DNA from: Azorinus chamasolen
Lineage: Eukaryota > Mollusca > Bivalvia > Cardiida > Solecurtidae
Direction of reading: 5' to 3'
DNA length: 64,000 bases
NCBI GenBank assembly: GCA_963576725.1
Contig: OY755247.1
Span: forward strand, 11,625,534-11,689,533
The first letter of the stretch is position 1, and each line of letters begins with the position of its first letter. The notes under the pieces were generated by a model, which had not been told where the DNA came from, ran no database searches, and worked only from the letters and a program-made list of their open reading frames with translations. The translations under genes and the position numbers were made by a program. This document shows positions 43,840 to 54,690 of the stretch, piece by piece.

Positions 43840-45520
43840 ACTACCACTAAATGTATATAGCCCCACTCACCATCTTGTCAAAATATCCAATGACTTTAAT
43901 ACAAAAGGCAATAGCTCAATAACCCTTTCATCCACATTTGAGGAAATAAAAAAATAAAGTCCAATCAAGGAATGAGTCACATCAACATTATGTCACACAC
44001 ATCTACACATCATTATAAAGGCATATGCAAAATTTTAGGATCAGTGGTGAAGAAATGTAGAAGTAGTACTTAAGATGTTATGCTCTGGAAAAAATAACAA
44101 AGGGGAAAACTCTCTCAAAATGAATTTAGAGTTACAGTCCTTGTTGACTGAACATCCTCTAATCACCCTCTATCCATATATAAAGTTTCCACAGTTGTAC
44201 CTACAATACTTGAGAAGTTATGCTCTGGACAAAATATTGCTTCTTAAAAGTAACAAAGGGAATAACTCCATTAAAATGAACACCTCCCTTCAGAATTTAT
44301 AATCTTCACAACAGCAGGTGTTAAGTGCTTGTGCGGCGGCCGTAAAACGTCGCCCCGTACTTCATTCTCAGTGTTGTTATACCTTCTGATCCTTCGAGAT
44401 CATGAATTTCAGTACGTCTTGTTCTGAAAATTGAATACCGCTTAAGCCGGTCCTAGGGGGCGTGAGCAGTGTTGCACTTTCAATTACTGTTCATGAACAG
44501 ACTCAATAAAACCGAGTCCGCAATTTTCTCTTTTTGTGTTGCAATTTTTGCTCTCGGGGGATCACCTCCCTTCAGAATTTATAATCTTCACAACAGCAGG
44601 TGTTAAGTGCTTGTGTGGCGGCCGTTAAACGTCGCCACGTACTTCATTCTCAGTGTTGTTATACCTTCTGATCCTTCGAGATCATGAATTTCAGTACTTC
44701 TTGTTCTGAAAATTGAATACCGCTTAAGCCGGTGCTAGGGGGCGTGAGCAGTGTTGCACTTTCAATTACTGTTCATGAACAGACTCAATAAAACCGAGTC
44801 TGCAATTTTCTCTTTTTGTGTTGCAATTTTTGCTCTCGGGGTATCACCTCCCTTCAGAATTTATAATCTTCACAACAGCAGGTGTTAAGTGCTTGTGTGG
44901 CGGTCGTAAAACGTCGCCCCGTACTTCATTCTCAGTGTTGTTATACCTTCTGATCCTTCGAGATCATGAATTTCAGTACTTCTTGTTCTGAAAATTGAAT
45001 ACCGCTTAAGCCGGTGCTAGGGGGCGTAAGCAGTGTTGCACTTTCAATTACTGTTCATGAACAGACTCAATAAAACCGAGTCTGCAATTTTCTCTTTTTG
45101 TGTTGCAATTTTTGCTCTCGGGGGATCACCTCCCTTCAGAATTTAGAGTTACAACCTTTGTTGACTGCACATTCTCTCATCACAATTATGATGTGCACCA
45201 AGTTGTTTGAGGACAATATCATAAACAGGTTTCAAGAAAATGGCATGTCTCAAAAGTATGCCCCAGTTAAGAGACAAACATTGAAGTTAAAAAGGGGCAT
45301 AATTTTGTCAAATTTTGTGCAAGAGTTATGAAACATGGATAAGGCCGTTCCCACATAACACTTATAACATGTATAAAGTTTGAAGGTGGTATTAAAAATA
45401 GTTTTCAAGAAAAAAGCAAATGTCCCGGAAAAACGTGAGTGACGGATGGACGGATGGACCGACGGACAAGGTGAATCCTATATAACCCCCACCACAGGTG
45501 GTGGGGTATAATAAATGTAT
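43840..45520 (+). mobile_element. Pearl/Helitron-like element 3 with a 282-bp array inside
   Basis: Core repeats carry TTTAGAGTTACAGTCCTTGT, GACTGAACATCCTCTAATCA and GTTATGCTCTGGACAAAATA. They are broken at 44280 and resume at 45142. The right end has ACGGATGGACGGATGGACCG, a short spacer, then hairpin CCCCCACCACAGGTGGTGGGG (45486-45506) and TATAATAAA. Confidence 0.75.
44281..45141 (+). repeat. 282-bp repeat family: three complete units, discrete insertion
   Basis: CACCTCCCTTCAGAATTT starts at 44281, 44563, 44845 and 45127: three spacings of exactly 282 bp plus a 15-bp overhang. Units differ by only a few bases. The flanks AAAATGAA and TTTAGAGTTAC are continuous in the uninterrupted satellite copy at 44117-44135. 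Hairpins per unit: GGCG...CGCC, TGATCC-TTCG-AGATCA, TGAGCAGT/ACTGTTCA and CAGACTC/GAGTCTG with AATAAA in the loop. No reading frame is conserved. Confidence 0.95.
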
Positions 45521-45524
45521 TCTC

Positions 45525-46270
45525 CTCTTCGACTAATCTACAAAAGCCGCGATGGCAAATACAATGGGAAAGTGCATGTAAAACAAAAACATATTTTAGT
45601 GAAACAACTGTATCCACCTATCGCTAGTATACTCAATGACTGAGCTGAAAACAGAGTAACATTAGAAAAGTAATAAAGTATACGACAAAAACGAGTTTAA
45701 ATATCCGATATCTTGTCGGCGTACATGCAAAGATGACAGCGTGATTGCCAACTGTAAAAAGGGTTGACAACCAGACATGCAGTATATTGTAGTACCATAG
45801 GATCAAATCCATTTTGAATGAATAATTTAATGTATTTAGTGAACAAAGTGAGAAAATTGGTATGTCCAATAATTTTACGAAGTTTGTAAATCACATCACC
45901 ATAAAATTCAGGATGTGATAAACCGTATCGCAGAAGTGCCTTAAGATTACATTTGTACTTGTTGATAAATGAGAATTTTCGATAATAAAATTTAGAGAAT
46001 AATTTTCTTGGTTTATGATATCTATATCCTTGCTTAAGCAGCTTTTTAGTTAAAATGAGATTTTCCGACTGTTAAAATCGTCAAAAGAAGAACAAGCTCT
46101 AGCGAAACGAATAAGCTGAGGTATATATACCCCATAAAGATGGGACACGGGGAAAATCTCCATTAAGGCGAGGGAAATTTACAATATTGAAATCAAAATC
46201 GTCTCTTTTGTCATAAATATTAGAAGAAATCATTACATATCAAATATCAATTTTCAAATGAAGTAAATGG
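45525..46270 (-). pseudogene. Subfamily A retroelement C-terminal region
   Basis: Frame 45894-45697 has MIYKLRKIIGHTNFLTLFTK and DPMVLQYTACLVVNPF. 45960-46130 continues with a KLLKQGYRYHKPRKLFSKFY-type frame. The C-terminal extension toward 45525 is complete in outline, but the tail is missing beyond CTCCTCTTCGACTAATC. The catalytic region is absent. Confidence 0.8.
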
Positions 46271-46576
46271 ATACTCCTAAACTATATTAGAGTTAATATA
46301 TACTGAGCCAAAATGGAAACATGACTGTGCATAGTTGGCCTACTTTCGTGGAAAATGGTGGGGTGATAATTATTTTGAAGTAATAAACTTAAATTGGATG
46401 TGTTTTTAGCATGAATGTGATTTTTTAGCGATCTTGCATACGTAACGTATGATTTAGACGCCAGTTTATATGGTAGGGGTGTAAAACAAAAATTTCAAAC
46501 TGTGTATGTATTTAACATGGTCACTGGATGCCTCGTAAGTTAGGTTTCAGTGCAGTTTGTTGTTTCCATGTTGCCG

Positions 46577-47578
46577 TTAATATCGATTGTGGCAACCCCT
46601 TGTCCGTATGAGTGCCAATATACGCCTCCTCATAGAGTTGACGTAGCGCTGGATCGCATGATTTGGCATGTTGTTTCATTCTGCTGTGAGGGCGTTCGCC
46701 AATTGGCCGATGTTGTTAATGTTGTATTTGCGGCGAACACGTCTCCCTAACTCATCCCATACATATTCGATGGGATTCATGTCGGGAGACATGGCTGGTC
46801 ACTGCATAACGTTGGCGTTAGCAGCGGCCAACCGAGCCCTTGTGACCCTCGCTACATGTGGACGGGCGTTGTCCTGTTGCAGTGTAGCAGGAGCATGTCT
46901 TTGAAGTAATGGAATGGCTTCCAGAACTAAAACTGCATTGATGTACCGTTGGGCATTCATGTTTCCATAAATGACAACGAGTCTTGCCTTCCGCCCGCCC
47001 ATAATGCCGCCCCATACCATCACGCCTCCGCCGCCAAACCTACCATGCTTCCTGACACAACATTTGGCGAATATTTCACCTCGACTACGGTGTACGCGTT
47101 GCCGACCGTCGGCAAAACTCAGATTGAACCTCGACTCGTCCGTAAAAAGGACAGAGTTCCATTCCCGGCGACTCCAGTGACGGTGCCTACGAGCCCATTG
47201 CATTTGTTCATGGCGGTCGCGTAACTTCATTACACTTCCAGTATATGGACGTCGGGCTGTGATAGGGCGATTCTGTTCACACAATCTGTTGCGGACAGTC
47301 TGCGGGTGGACGTTAAAGTGACGTGCTGTCTGAGTTGCGGGTGTAAACCTGTTACGTAAGTGACATAATACAATAGCATGATCGTCCCGTTGGCTAGTTG
47401 CTCTTGGTCTACCTGACCTGGTACGATCATGCACAGTACCAGTATGCAGGAAAAGTCTTGCCAGTTCAAAAATTGTATTTCTACTGCAGTTTAATGTCCG
47501 GCTGAAGTTGATCGGAGATCCTCCACCCTGCAGCATCCCAATTGCTCTATTTCTCTCTGCTTCTGAAAGTCTAGGCAT
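46577..47578 (-). pseudogene. Tc1-like transposase with two premature stops
   Basis: About 333 codons from ATG at 47578 to TAA at 46577, normal for Tc1 transposases. It holds an N-terminal HTH (GMLQGGGSPINFSRTLNCSR; RTRSGRPRATS hinge), a second HTH (ARHFNVHPQTVRNRLCEQNR), first catalytic Asp in SVLFTDESRFNL, a GGGGVMVWGGIMGG glycine box, second Asp in LQQDNARPHVARV, and Glu in SPDMNPIEYVWDELGRR. There are 34 residues between the last two (DD34E). In-frame TGA replaces an expected Trp codon just before PAMSPD and again at AE-stop-NNMPN. The frame is otherwise uninterrupted, so inactivation looks recent. Matching TIRs were not found at both sides. Confidence 0.93.
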
Positions 47579-47837
47579 TATTTCGGTATTGATTTTTTGT
47601 TGAGTTTGTGATGTCAGTGTAGCTTAGCTAACTTGTGAGACTTTTGTTGGCTTGCTATCTGACCCTATTCGTGCTGCACAAGGTTCACGTACGAAACAAG
47701 ATAATGTGGTTTTGATCGAGTTTAAAAGACAGCACACAGTACAAATTGTACACACGTGTTGTGTAATGATAACCCGATACACTGGTAACCAAATAAATGC
47801 ATATAGTGTTTTAATTAAAAAGTTAATTAAAGTTATT

Positions 47838-48195
47838 AAACCGAGTCTGCAATTTTCTCCTTTTGTGTTGCAATGTTTGCTTTCCGGGGATCACCACCCT
47901 TCAGAATGTATAATCTTCACAACAGCAGGTGTTAAGTGCTTGTGTGGCGGCCGTAAAGCGTCGCCCCGTACTTCATTCTCAGTGTTGTTATACCTTCTGA
48001 TCCTTCGAGATAATGAATTTCAGTACTTCTTGTTCTGAAAATTGAATACCGCTTAAGCCGGTGCTAGGGGGCGTGAGCAGTATTGCACTTTCAATTACTG
48101 CTCATGAACAGACTCAATAAAATCGAGTCTGCAGTTTTCTCCTTTCGTGTTGCAATTTTTGCTTTCGGGGGATCACCACCCTTCAGAATTTATTA
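47838..48195 (+). repeat. 282-bp repeat family, 1.3 tandem units (C subfamily)
   Basis: TCACCACCCTTCAGAAT at 47891 and 48173 gives a 282-bp period. Here the hairpin is a perfect TGAGCAGT/ACTGCTCA (48074-48081 with 48097-48104). It ends at CAGAATTTA as in other arrays. Confidence 0.92.
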
Positions 48196-48770
48196 TGTAG
48201 CGTCAGGTTTCGTTTTTGGTTCAGTATATACTATGTCTACTAACTACTAGGAGTGTCTCAAGTACTCAAAACAAACAAGATGTTTATACCATACTCGGCG
48301 TTGGGTAAAAGGACGTCCGATGTATTAGTGCTTTACAACGGGTATCTAAAACACCTAGAGAAACTTTATCGATAATTAGTATAGAGCATCGCGCCCAGGT
48401 GTCTCTTAATCCACTCCACTCTCTCTAGGGATCCAATGAGAAAACTGAAGTATCGGATTTCAAAAATGTTTTGAAGAACAAACAAAATTCTTTAATTATC
48501 TAGGTTGAGGAATGGGTGAGTAGTACATGCAGTAGCCGTCCATACCAGTGTCGGATAAGATGTAAACTATTTTTAAAAATGTCTGATGGTTTAGTTTCTT
48601 TTATAGGAGGCTTTCACAATGATTCGGCCCCTGTGAAGTAATACTAGTAAATGACAAAACATTGCCTACTGGTATACTTTAAAGATATGTTCTGCTCGAA
48701 CCTTCGCAGATTTTTCATATCAAAATTACCTCAGGATCGGAAACTCTTTGACTTAGAAGTAACTTTTAAG
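48195..48770. other. Unassigned stretch
   Basis: Nothing recognised between the two 282-bp family fragments. Confidence 0.5.
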
Positions 48771-48878
48771 GTGTGAGTAGTGTTGCACTTTTAATATCTA
48801 CTCATGAACAGACTCAATAAAACCGAGTTTGCAATTTTCTCTTCTTGCATTGCTACGTTTGCTTTCAAAGGATATATT
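48770..48878 (+). repeat. 282-bp repeat family, partial
   Basis: GTGAGTAGTGTTGCACTTTTAA, CTACTCATGAACAGACTC and AATAAAACCGAG are retained; the rest of the unit is lost. 48880-49380 to its right shows nothing. Confidence 0.8.
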
Positions 48879-49382
48879 AGTGCTAGAGATCATGCTAAGG
48901 CAAGGGTTCACTTACCGAAAAAGCGCCCCATCATTCACCAAAAATTACCCTAAAATTCAAATATGTGTATCGAAACTCTTATTCTTCTTTCACTTTCGCT
49001 TGACCTGTGTCAGATACTGTTGTACACACAGCGTTGTTCAAAACTCGATTTGGAGTCCATTTGAGCTTTAATGAACATTTCTGTTGTTGTTCTTAAACTG
49101 TTTCTATGTACTCATAGTACTAAATACTTTAGTACTAAATAAATATGCTTTTTAACATATCAAACATAAGCATACTATATAGAAACAGATAGAAAAAGAA
49201 ATAGATTATAACATATTTGACTACAGCAACTTTATAATGCTGTCAGACAATTTAATAAATAGGCAAGCATGTACAGTTTAACCAATGAATCTGCGAGAAC
49301 TATGATATTGTGAGAATATAAAACAAATTATTCCATTTCTAAATGATGTTATGAAGCGACGGTTAATGTTCAACTTAATCGT

Positions 49383-49637
49383 TTGTTTTGGTGATGTTTG
49401 CGTCTTGTGTGTGGTCTTTCCTGCTTGAATTTACTACATTCTTATTAATTGTTTGTGAAACTTGTAAATACTTATATACTTATATCTATATTGTTTGTTT
49501 GTTTTTTATGTCTTTTTGCGTCTCTTTGTGTCTTTTTATATGCATGTTTATTTGCTGTTCTTTTTGTCGTGGTGCTGTTCGAACGACTGTGTGTTTTATC
49601 TGGTGTTTAGTGCATGACTCATAAATGTACGTTTGGC
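49383..49637 (+). mobile_element. B tail end joined to an A tail end
   Basis: 49383-49445 holds TTTTGGTGATGTTTGCGTCT and CTGCTTGAATTTACTACATT (B terminus). 49495-49637 holds GTCTTTTTGCGTCTCTTTGT, GTCGTGGTGCTGTTCGAACG and GCATGACTCATAAATGTACG (A terminus). Confidence 0.7.
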
Positions 49638-49761
49638 ATTTACTTATCCTCAGAAATGCCAAATTTATAGTCTGTCTCCGATGTTACTGTTATGCTCACA
49701 TTAATTGGCTGACAAAAGCATACCATCATCATAACTATCAGGTTATGAGGATTTTACCATA

Positions 49762-50095
49762 TATTCAGAAAATGGGTGATCCTTAAAAAGCAAAAGTAGA
49801 AATTCTAAAAGAGAAAATTGAGACTCGGTCTTATTGAGTCTGTTCATGAGAAGCAATTAAAAATGCAACACTACACATTCCTCCCTAACATCGTCTTAAG
49901 CAGTATTCAATTTTCAAAACTAATAACATAAAAACTAATGATCCCGAAGGACTAGAAAATATAACAACACTGAGAATGAAGTACGGGGCGAATTTTCGTG
50001 AAGTATATATATTCTGAAAATGTGTGATCGTTCGAAAGCAAAAAAAGAAATGTAAAAAGAGCAAATTGCAGACTCAGTTTTACTGAGAATGAAGT
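49762..50095 (-). repeat. 282-bp repeat family, 1.2 diverged units
   Basis: CAGAAAATGGGTGATCCTTA and CTGAAAATGTGTGATCGTTC mark the two starts. The GGCGGCCG part is deleted (GGGGCGAATTTTCGTGAAG). 50100-50580 beyond it is unassigned. Confidence 0.75.
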
Positions 50096-50579
50096 ACGGG
50101 CAAGTGTTCTTGAAAATGTATTTATTTACACATCTTATCTTAGCTTCTGTCGACATCGTATGAAACACGCGATATAAATAAGCAATCATGAGGAGAAATA
50201 CGTGCAAATCACTAGAGATAGAATTAATTATGAAATGAATCTCCACAAACTTTATCTTCAAGGCAGCTGGAATCCATGTTTCCTGTTTGCAAATGCGAGT
50301 CAAGTTGCGAAAGCTGGATAGGGGTCAATAAAATTTTAGTGTTCATGTAGTTTTTGAATAAGTTATTTTGCGTCTCGCAAATACATATGTAGTCTAGGTC
50401 AGCTTTATGACCCACTCCCTGCGAACTTTGTCATGTAAATCACGACCTACTGTCGTTATCTAATTAAATTATCTAATCAAATGAAGCTGTTCATATTTAC
50501 ATTTTAGTCTTTGCAAACACTGTGTCCGATAAAAGACCTTTAGCTTTGAGAGTGTCTTAAACATTTTCAAACCATGTGT

Positions 50580-50785
50580 AAGTCTTAGGTTGGGATCCCC
50601 TAAACCGGTTTAACCCCCCCCCTCTCCAGTGACAATTGGCAGTTCTAAGGCTGTACTTCCTTCTCCCCCTTTTGTGTCACTTTGTGTCTTTTGATAGGCA
50701 TGTGCATTTCCTTTTCTTTATGTCAGGGTGCTGTTCGGGCCATGTGATGTTTTCTGCATTACTCATACGTGTACTTTCTATAGCA
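50580..50785 (+). mobile_element. Subfamily A tail fragment
   Basis: TAGGTTGGGATCCCCTAAACCGG, a C-run, CAGTGACAATTGGCAGTTCT (hairpin damaged), GCTGTACTTCC and the terminus TTACTCATACGTGTACTTT. 50790-51520 to the right shows no supported feature. Confidence 0.75.
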
Positions 50786-51524
50786 TGCGATAGCTTTTGT
50801 ATATTCCCAGAGAAGAGACATACGTTCGGACGGATGGAACAATATACTGAACATAAATTATCATACTATCATATGACCGACGGTTTCGGCAAAAAGATAA
50901 TTAGACATTCATTTGCATACAATGACGATCCAGATCAGACATTGCAGATTTACATATTCAGGCATTTGTTAAGTTCACTACTGCTGTATACAAAGAACAT
51001 CCTGAATAGACGTTGTATTTAAACATGCCATCTGATTCCTCAACCACATGTTCGCAAATGTTACAGTGCCTTTTTTGCAGTGAGTCCAGCTAGAACTGTT
51101 TTAGATTTCATGAGAAGTACTGAAAGTACAGACACCATGGAAATCTTTATGATATGTGTTATTGTAAGCTTTTGCAATAGTATGACCATCTTATTTCCAA
51201 ACGAGTCCGAATAAGCCATTGGTCCCGATCAGTAGGTATTGCACTGCCAATCAGTTCTTCTAGTAAACTCATTTGATCTACCACAAACCACAGGAATGAG
51301 CGATGCATTGATTTGCCAACAGGTCACAATAACGTACATTGACATAATGAGAAACTTAATGATAAAGAAACTGACGGAGAGAGACATCAGTTTAACATGT
51401 TCTCAAAATCCAACCCATTCATTCTAATTGATATGATTAAGTGTATATAAAATATTTAGCATATCCTATTCAAATACATGATATGTACTTGATTTATTTG
51501 AGTCGGTTTTTAATTCATTTTTTA

Positions 51525-51745
51525 AATCCTTCGAAAGCAAAAGTAGCAATGCAAGAAGAAAAAAATGAAGACTCGTTTTCCATCTTCCCCCTATTGTATG
51601 TTTGTTTTGTCTTTGTGCGTCTCTTGATGTTTTATAGTTATGTACATTTGCTGTTTCCTTGTGTTGCTGTTCGGGCGACTGTTTGTTCTGTATGTGGTGA
51701 TTCCTGCATGACTCATTTTTGTACTTTCATTAGTCTTTTCATGGG
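51525..51745 (+). mobile_element. Subfamily A tail end in a 282-bp family scrap
   Basis: 51525-51575 resembles the minus-strand TCCTTCGAAAGCAAAAGTAG section. 51578-51738 is an A tail from TCCATCTTCCCCCTATTG to GACTCATTTTTGTACTTTCA. 51740-51800 returns to minus-strand 282-family words (AAGTGCAACACTACACACGC). An A-tail insertion into a repeat copy explains the order. Confidence 0.7.
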
Positions 51746-51880
51746 TAGTAAGTGCAACACTACACACGCCCAGCACCGTTTGAAACAGTATTCAATTTCA
51801 AGCAGGAAAAGTAACGCGCAAGATGCATCCATCACCAAAACATCGATAGAAAATAAGTGAGACATAGAGAATCTGTTGCG

Positions 51881-53073
51881 AGATCACATGTTCCTAAACG
51901 AGCCTTAGAAAATGTCATTAAGCGAGCCTTCGCGAGCTTAACTAGAACTGTAAGCCACAGGCTAACAAATACCCCCACCTGGCTGCTTGTCAGAACACCT
52001 ATCATCAATCGTTGAACATATGTACATACAGAAACATGAAGAGATTTATAAAAACCCAATTTATGTAATAAAAATGACAAGATGTTCAGCAAGAAAGAAA
52101 AAATGTAATATTCAATCCAAGATCAATCACAAACATAAATAAAGCAACTTTTACCAAATATTGTCAAGTCCAAAAACGGAGATAAGTCTGTTGTTAAGAT
52201 TCAAAGAAGTGTTATGGCTGCTACCAGACAATGTCATCCACTAAGTTCAAGCAGCTTTGTTTATTTTGTGAAGTGTCAACTCCAAAGTTCTAAACAAATA
52301 CGTACCTTTTCAGAAAAACCTTAACTTCAAGGACCATAACTCTGGGAAAAAATATTCAACCAGACCGATATTCAAACTTAAGCTGCAACTCATATAGATT
52401 TAGATTTATGTCAAATATAAAGTTAATATCTCCAAGCACTTCCAAAGAAACACCTGAAAATTGAAAATTTGATAAAAAAAATTAAGTTCAAGGGCCATAA
52501 CTGGGGCAAAAATTATTCAACCAGACTGAGATTGGGAATTAAGCTGTAAATCATCTATATTTAGCTTTATGCCAAAAATGAAGTTAAAATCTCTAACCAC
52601 TTCCAAAAAAGTCTGGAAAATTCAAATTTGAAGAAAAAAAATTGAAGTTCAAGGGCAATAACTCTGGAAATAATTATTCAACCAGACTGAGATTGGAACA
52701 TAAGCTGTAACTTATCTAGATTTAGCTTTGTACTAAATATAGAGTTGATATCTCCAGTCACTTCCATTAAAAGTCCAGAAAACCGAAAAACATTGGTCGG
52801 GGACTAAAAGTAATGGTCCGATCAAAATGAAAATATGCGGTGCACAGGTTTATATGGTCATATGGCTATACATGAAGTTTCAACAAAATTGAAGCAAAAC
52901 TGTAGAAGAAGAAGGCCGGACAAAATTGTGTCCACGGACGGACAGACGGACAGACAGACGGACGGATAGACAGACAGACAGACAGACGGACAACCTGAAT
53001 CCAGTATACCTCCCAAACTTCGTTGTGGGGGGTATAATAACATTTTCTTGGCGAGTTTAGGAACATGTGATCT
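51881..53073. mobile_element. TIR-bounded element enclosing a pearl-like block
   Basis: AGATCACATGTTCCTAAACG at 51881 is inverted at 53073 (22 of 24 bases match). No transposase frame is present. The interior is mainly the tandem element at 52310-53040, plus AAGCGAGCCTTCGCGAGCTT, itself a near-palindrome. Confidence 0.7.
52310..53040 (+). mobile_element. Pearl/Helitron-like element 4
   Basis: About three core repeats of 160-170 bp (TTCAAGGGCCATAACTGGGG, ATTATTCAACCAGACTGAGA, TTAGCTTTATGCCAAAAATG) are followed by ACGGACGGACAGACGGACAG, a spacer, and hairpin TATACCTCCCA/TGGGGGGTATA (53008-53036) with ATAACA. Confidence 0.75.
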
Positions 53074-53284
53074 TAAAAGACAACGAGCATCAGATTATTT
53101 TTCTCACATAACAAATAAGTGTATTTTCGCCGTTTATAAATGCCATGTAAACATCGGTTTCCATGGGTTGACGTCATATCTGATGTATGACGTCGTATAT
53201 ACGTTCTAAAGTGATCTTACACGTGTAACAGATAAGGGAATATTAACCCGTTGTTCTAACTCGGAGATAAGAGAAGGTATGTGA

Positions 53285-53480
53285 GAAACACAGCCGCACA
53301 TACACACACTCGAGATGAACACATAAACGTATAACGTGTACAAACGTATAAATACCAAGACACAACGGCACCAGGCAAACATAAGGAGAAGGGTGACAAA
53401 CTGGTTATTGGACGTCCTAACCTCACACTTGTCTCAAAGTCACACTAGCTAACACCGAGTGTAAATAAAAGCCATTTATG
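53285..53480 (-). mobile_element. Subfamily B tail fragment
   Basis: CACACACTCGAGATGAACAC, GACACAACGGCACCAGGCAA, then a jump to TATTGGACGTCCTAACCTCA and GTCTCAAAGTCACACTAGCT. The hairpin and palindrome are deleted. Confidence 0.7.
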
Positions 53481-54550
53481 GGGTTAATATTTAATTAAAT
53501 CACGCACATTATATTTTGGGAATCTGTTTACAATTGGGATGTGAAACATGATAGTCATCAAATACATCATTTAGATCCAGATTATTTACCACGGCAAAGT
53601 TTCCTCAAAGTAAGAGGATGATTTGTATGTAGAGGAGAGTTTGAGCAGCGATTTTGATGTATGATAAACAGATTAGAAAAACTAGGTTATGTACACTTCA
53701 GTCCTTTACTTGCTATTCACGTGTTAGCGATAGCATTTGAAACACGTTTAGATTCAAATGGAGAATTCAGTTAAATCGCTGCCTAATCAGGGTGCAATTT
53801 ACTCGACGCTATGGCTCTAATTATGAAAAGTACAGTAAACTCCCTGAAAACCGGACCCCTTCCGGACTTGGACAAAAGTCCGGTTTTCTGAGAGTTCCGG
53901 TTTTCGTGGAGTTAGACTAAAACTGCGAAGTTAACATATCCATAACCTTCCTTCCAAAGTGCAGTTGTCTAATCATAAGGGATATCTGTTATTTATGTCT
54001 CTTAGAGTATTATCTTATAAAGGTTCTATATTCAAAATGATTTTATTTTCGTTATTCATTATAATCCATCGAATGATTTAGATCATTATATTCACATTTT
54101 CAACAAACTATCAAATGAAATCGTCGTCATAATTTTCACTGTCATTATACAACATTAATTTCAAACTGGTAATAGTTAGAATCATTAGATTATTTTTTTC
54201 ACACCTATATAGGTAATATAGTTTCCACTTACATGAGAACAACGTTTACCAAACAAGTCGTTTTTAGAACGAGAAGAGTAGTAAGTCTCGGGTGTCGAGA
54301 GATAGCGTTGAGGGAGCAGATTTTATCTAGGGCTTATCGAGGATTATTATATTTGACATGTACAACAAGTTGGTTTTAAAAATAGTGTACTGAAAGACAA
54401 CACATTTTATTTTAGCATCATATTTGAAAGTCAGTTGAGTATAAAGCGAATAAAGTATATATCTCATGAAATTTTATTAACCACGATATCATTAGTTACT
54501 GTTATGAATCTAGCACATTAATACTTGGTTGGTATACAAGATAATATATG
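53480..54550. other. Mostly unassigned; decayed pogo-like end
   Basis: 53831-53925 has TACAGTAAACTCCCTGAAAAC followed by inverted CCGGAC/GTCCGG pairs, resembling one end of a pogo-type MITE. The other end was not found. The rest is AT-rich without recognised features. Confidence 0.45.
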
Positions 54551-54554
54551 TTTT

Positions 54555-54690
54555 GAAAATTGAATACTGATTAAGCCGGTGCTAGGGGACGTGAGTTGTG
54601 TTAAGTACTACTCATGAATAGACTCAATAAAACCGAGTCTGCAATTTCCCCTTTTGGCATTGCTACGTTTGCTTTTGAAGTATTCAGAAA
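54555..54690 (+). repeat. 282-bp repeat family, partial
   Basis: TTTTGAAAATTGAATACTGA, AAGCCGGTGCTAGGGGACGT and the AATAAA hairpin are retained. The TGAGTAGT stem is damaged. 54690-55655 to the right is unassigned. Confidence 0.8.

Noticed and set aside
44281..45144. CRISPR array or ordinary satellite
   Set aside because: Units of 282 bp without spacers exclude CRISPR; discrete insertion of exactly three units argues against a simple satellite.
46290..46330. A terminal inverted repeat for the Tc1 element (TATACTGAGCCAAAATGG)
   Set aside because: No inverted partner was found to the right of 47580, so the element's ends remain undefined.
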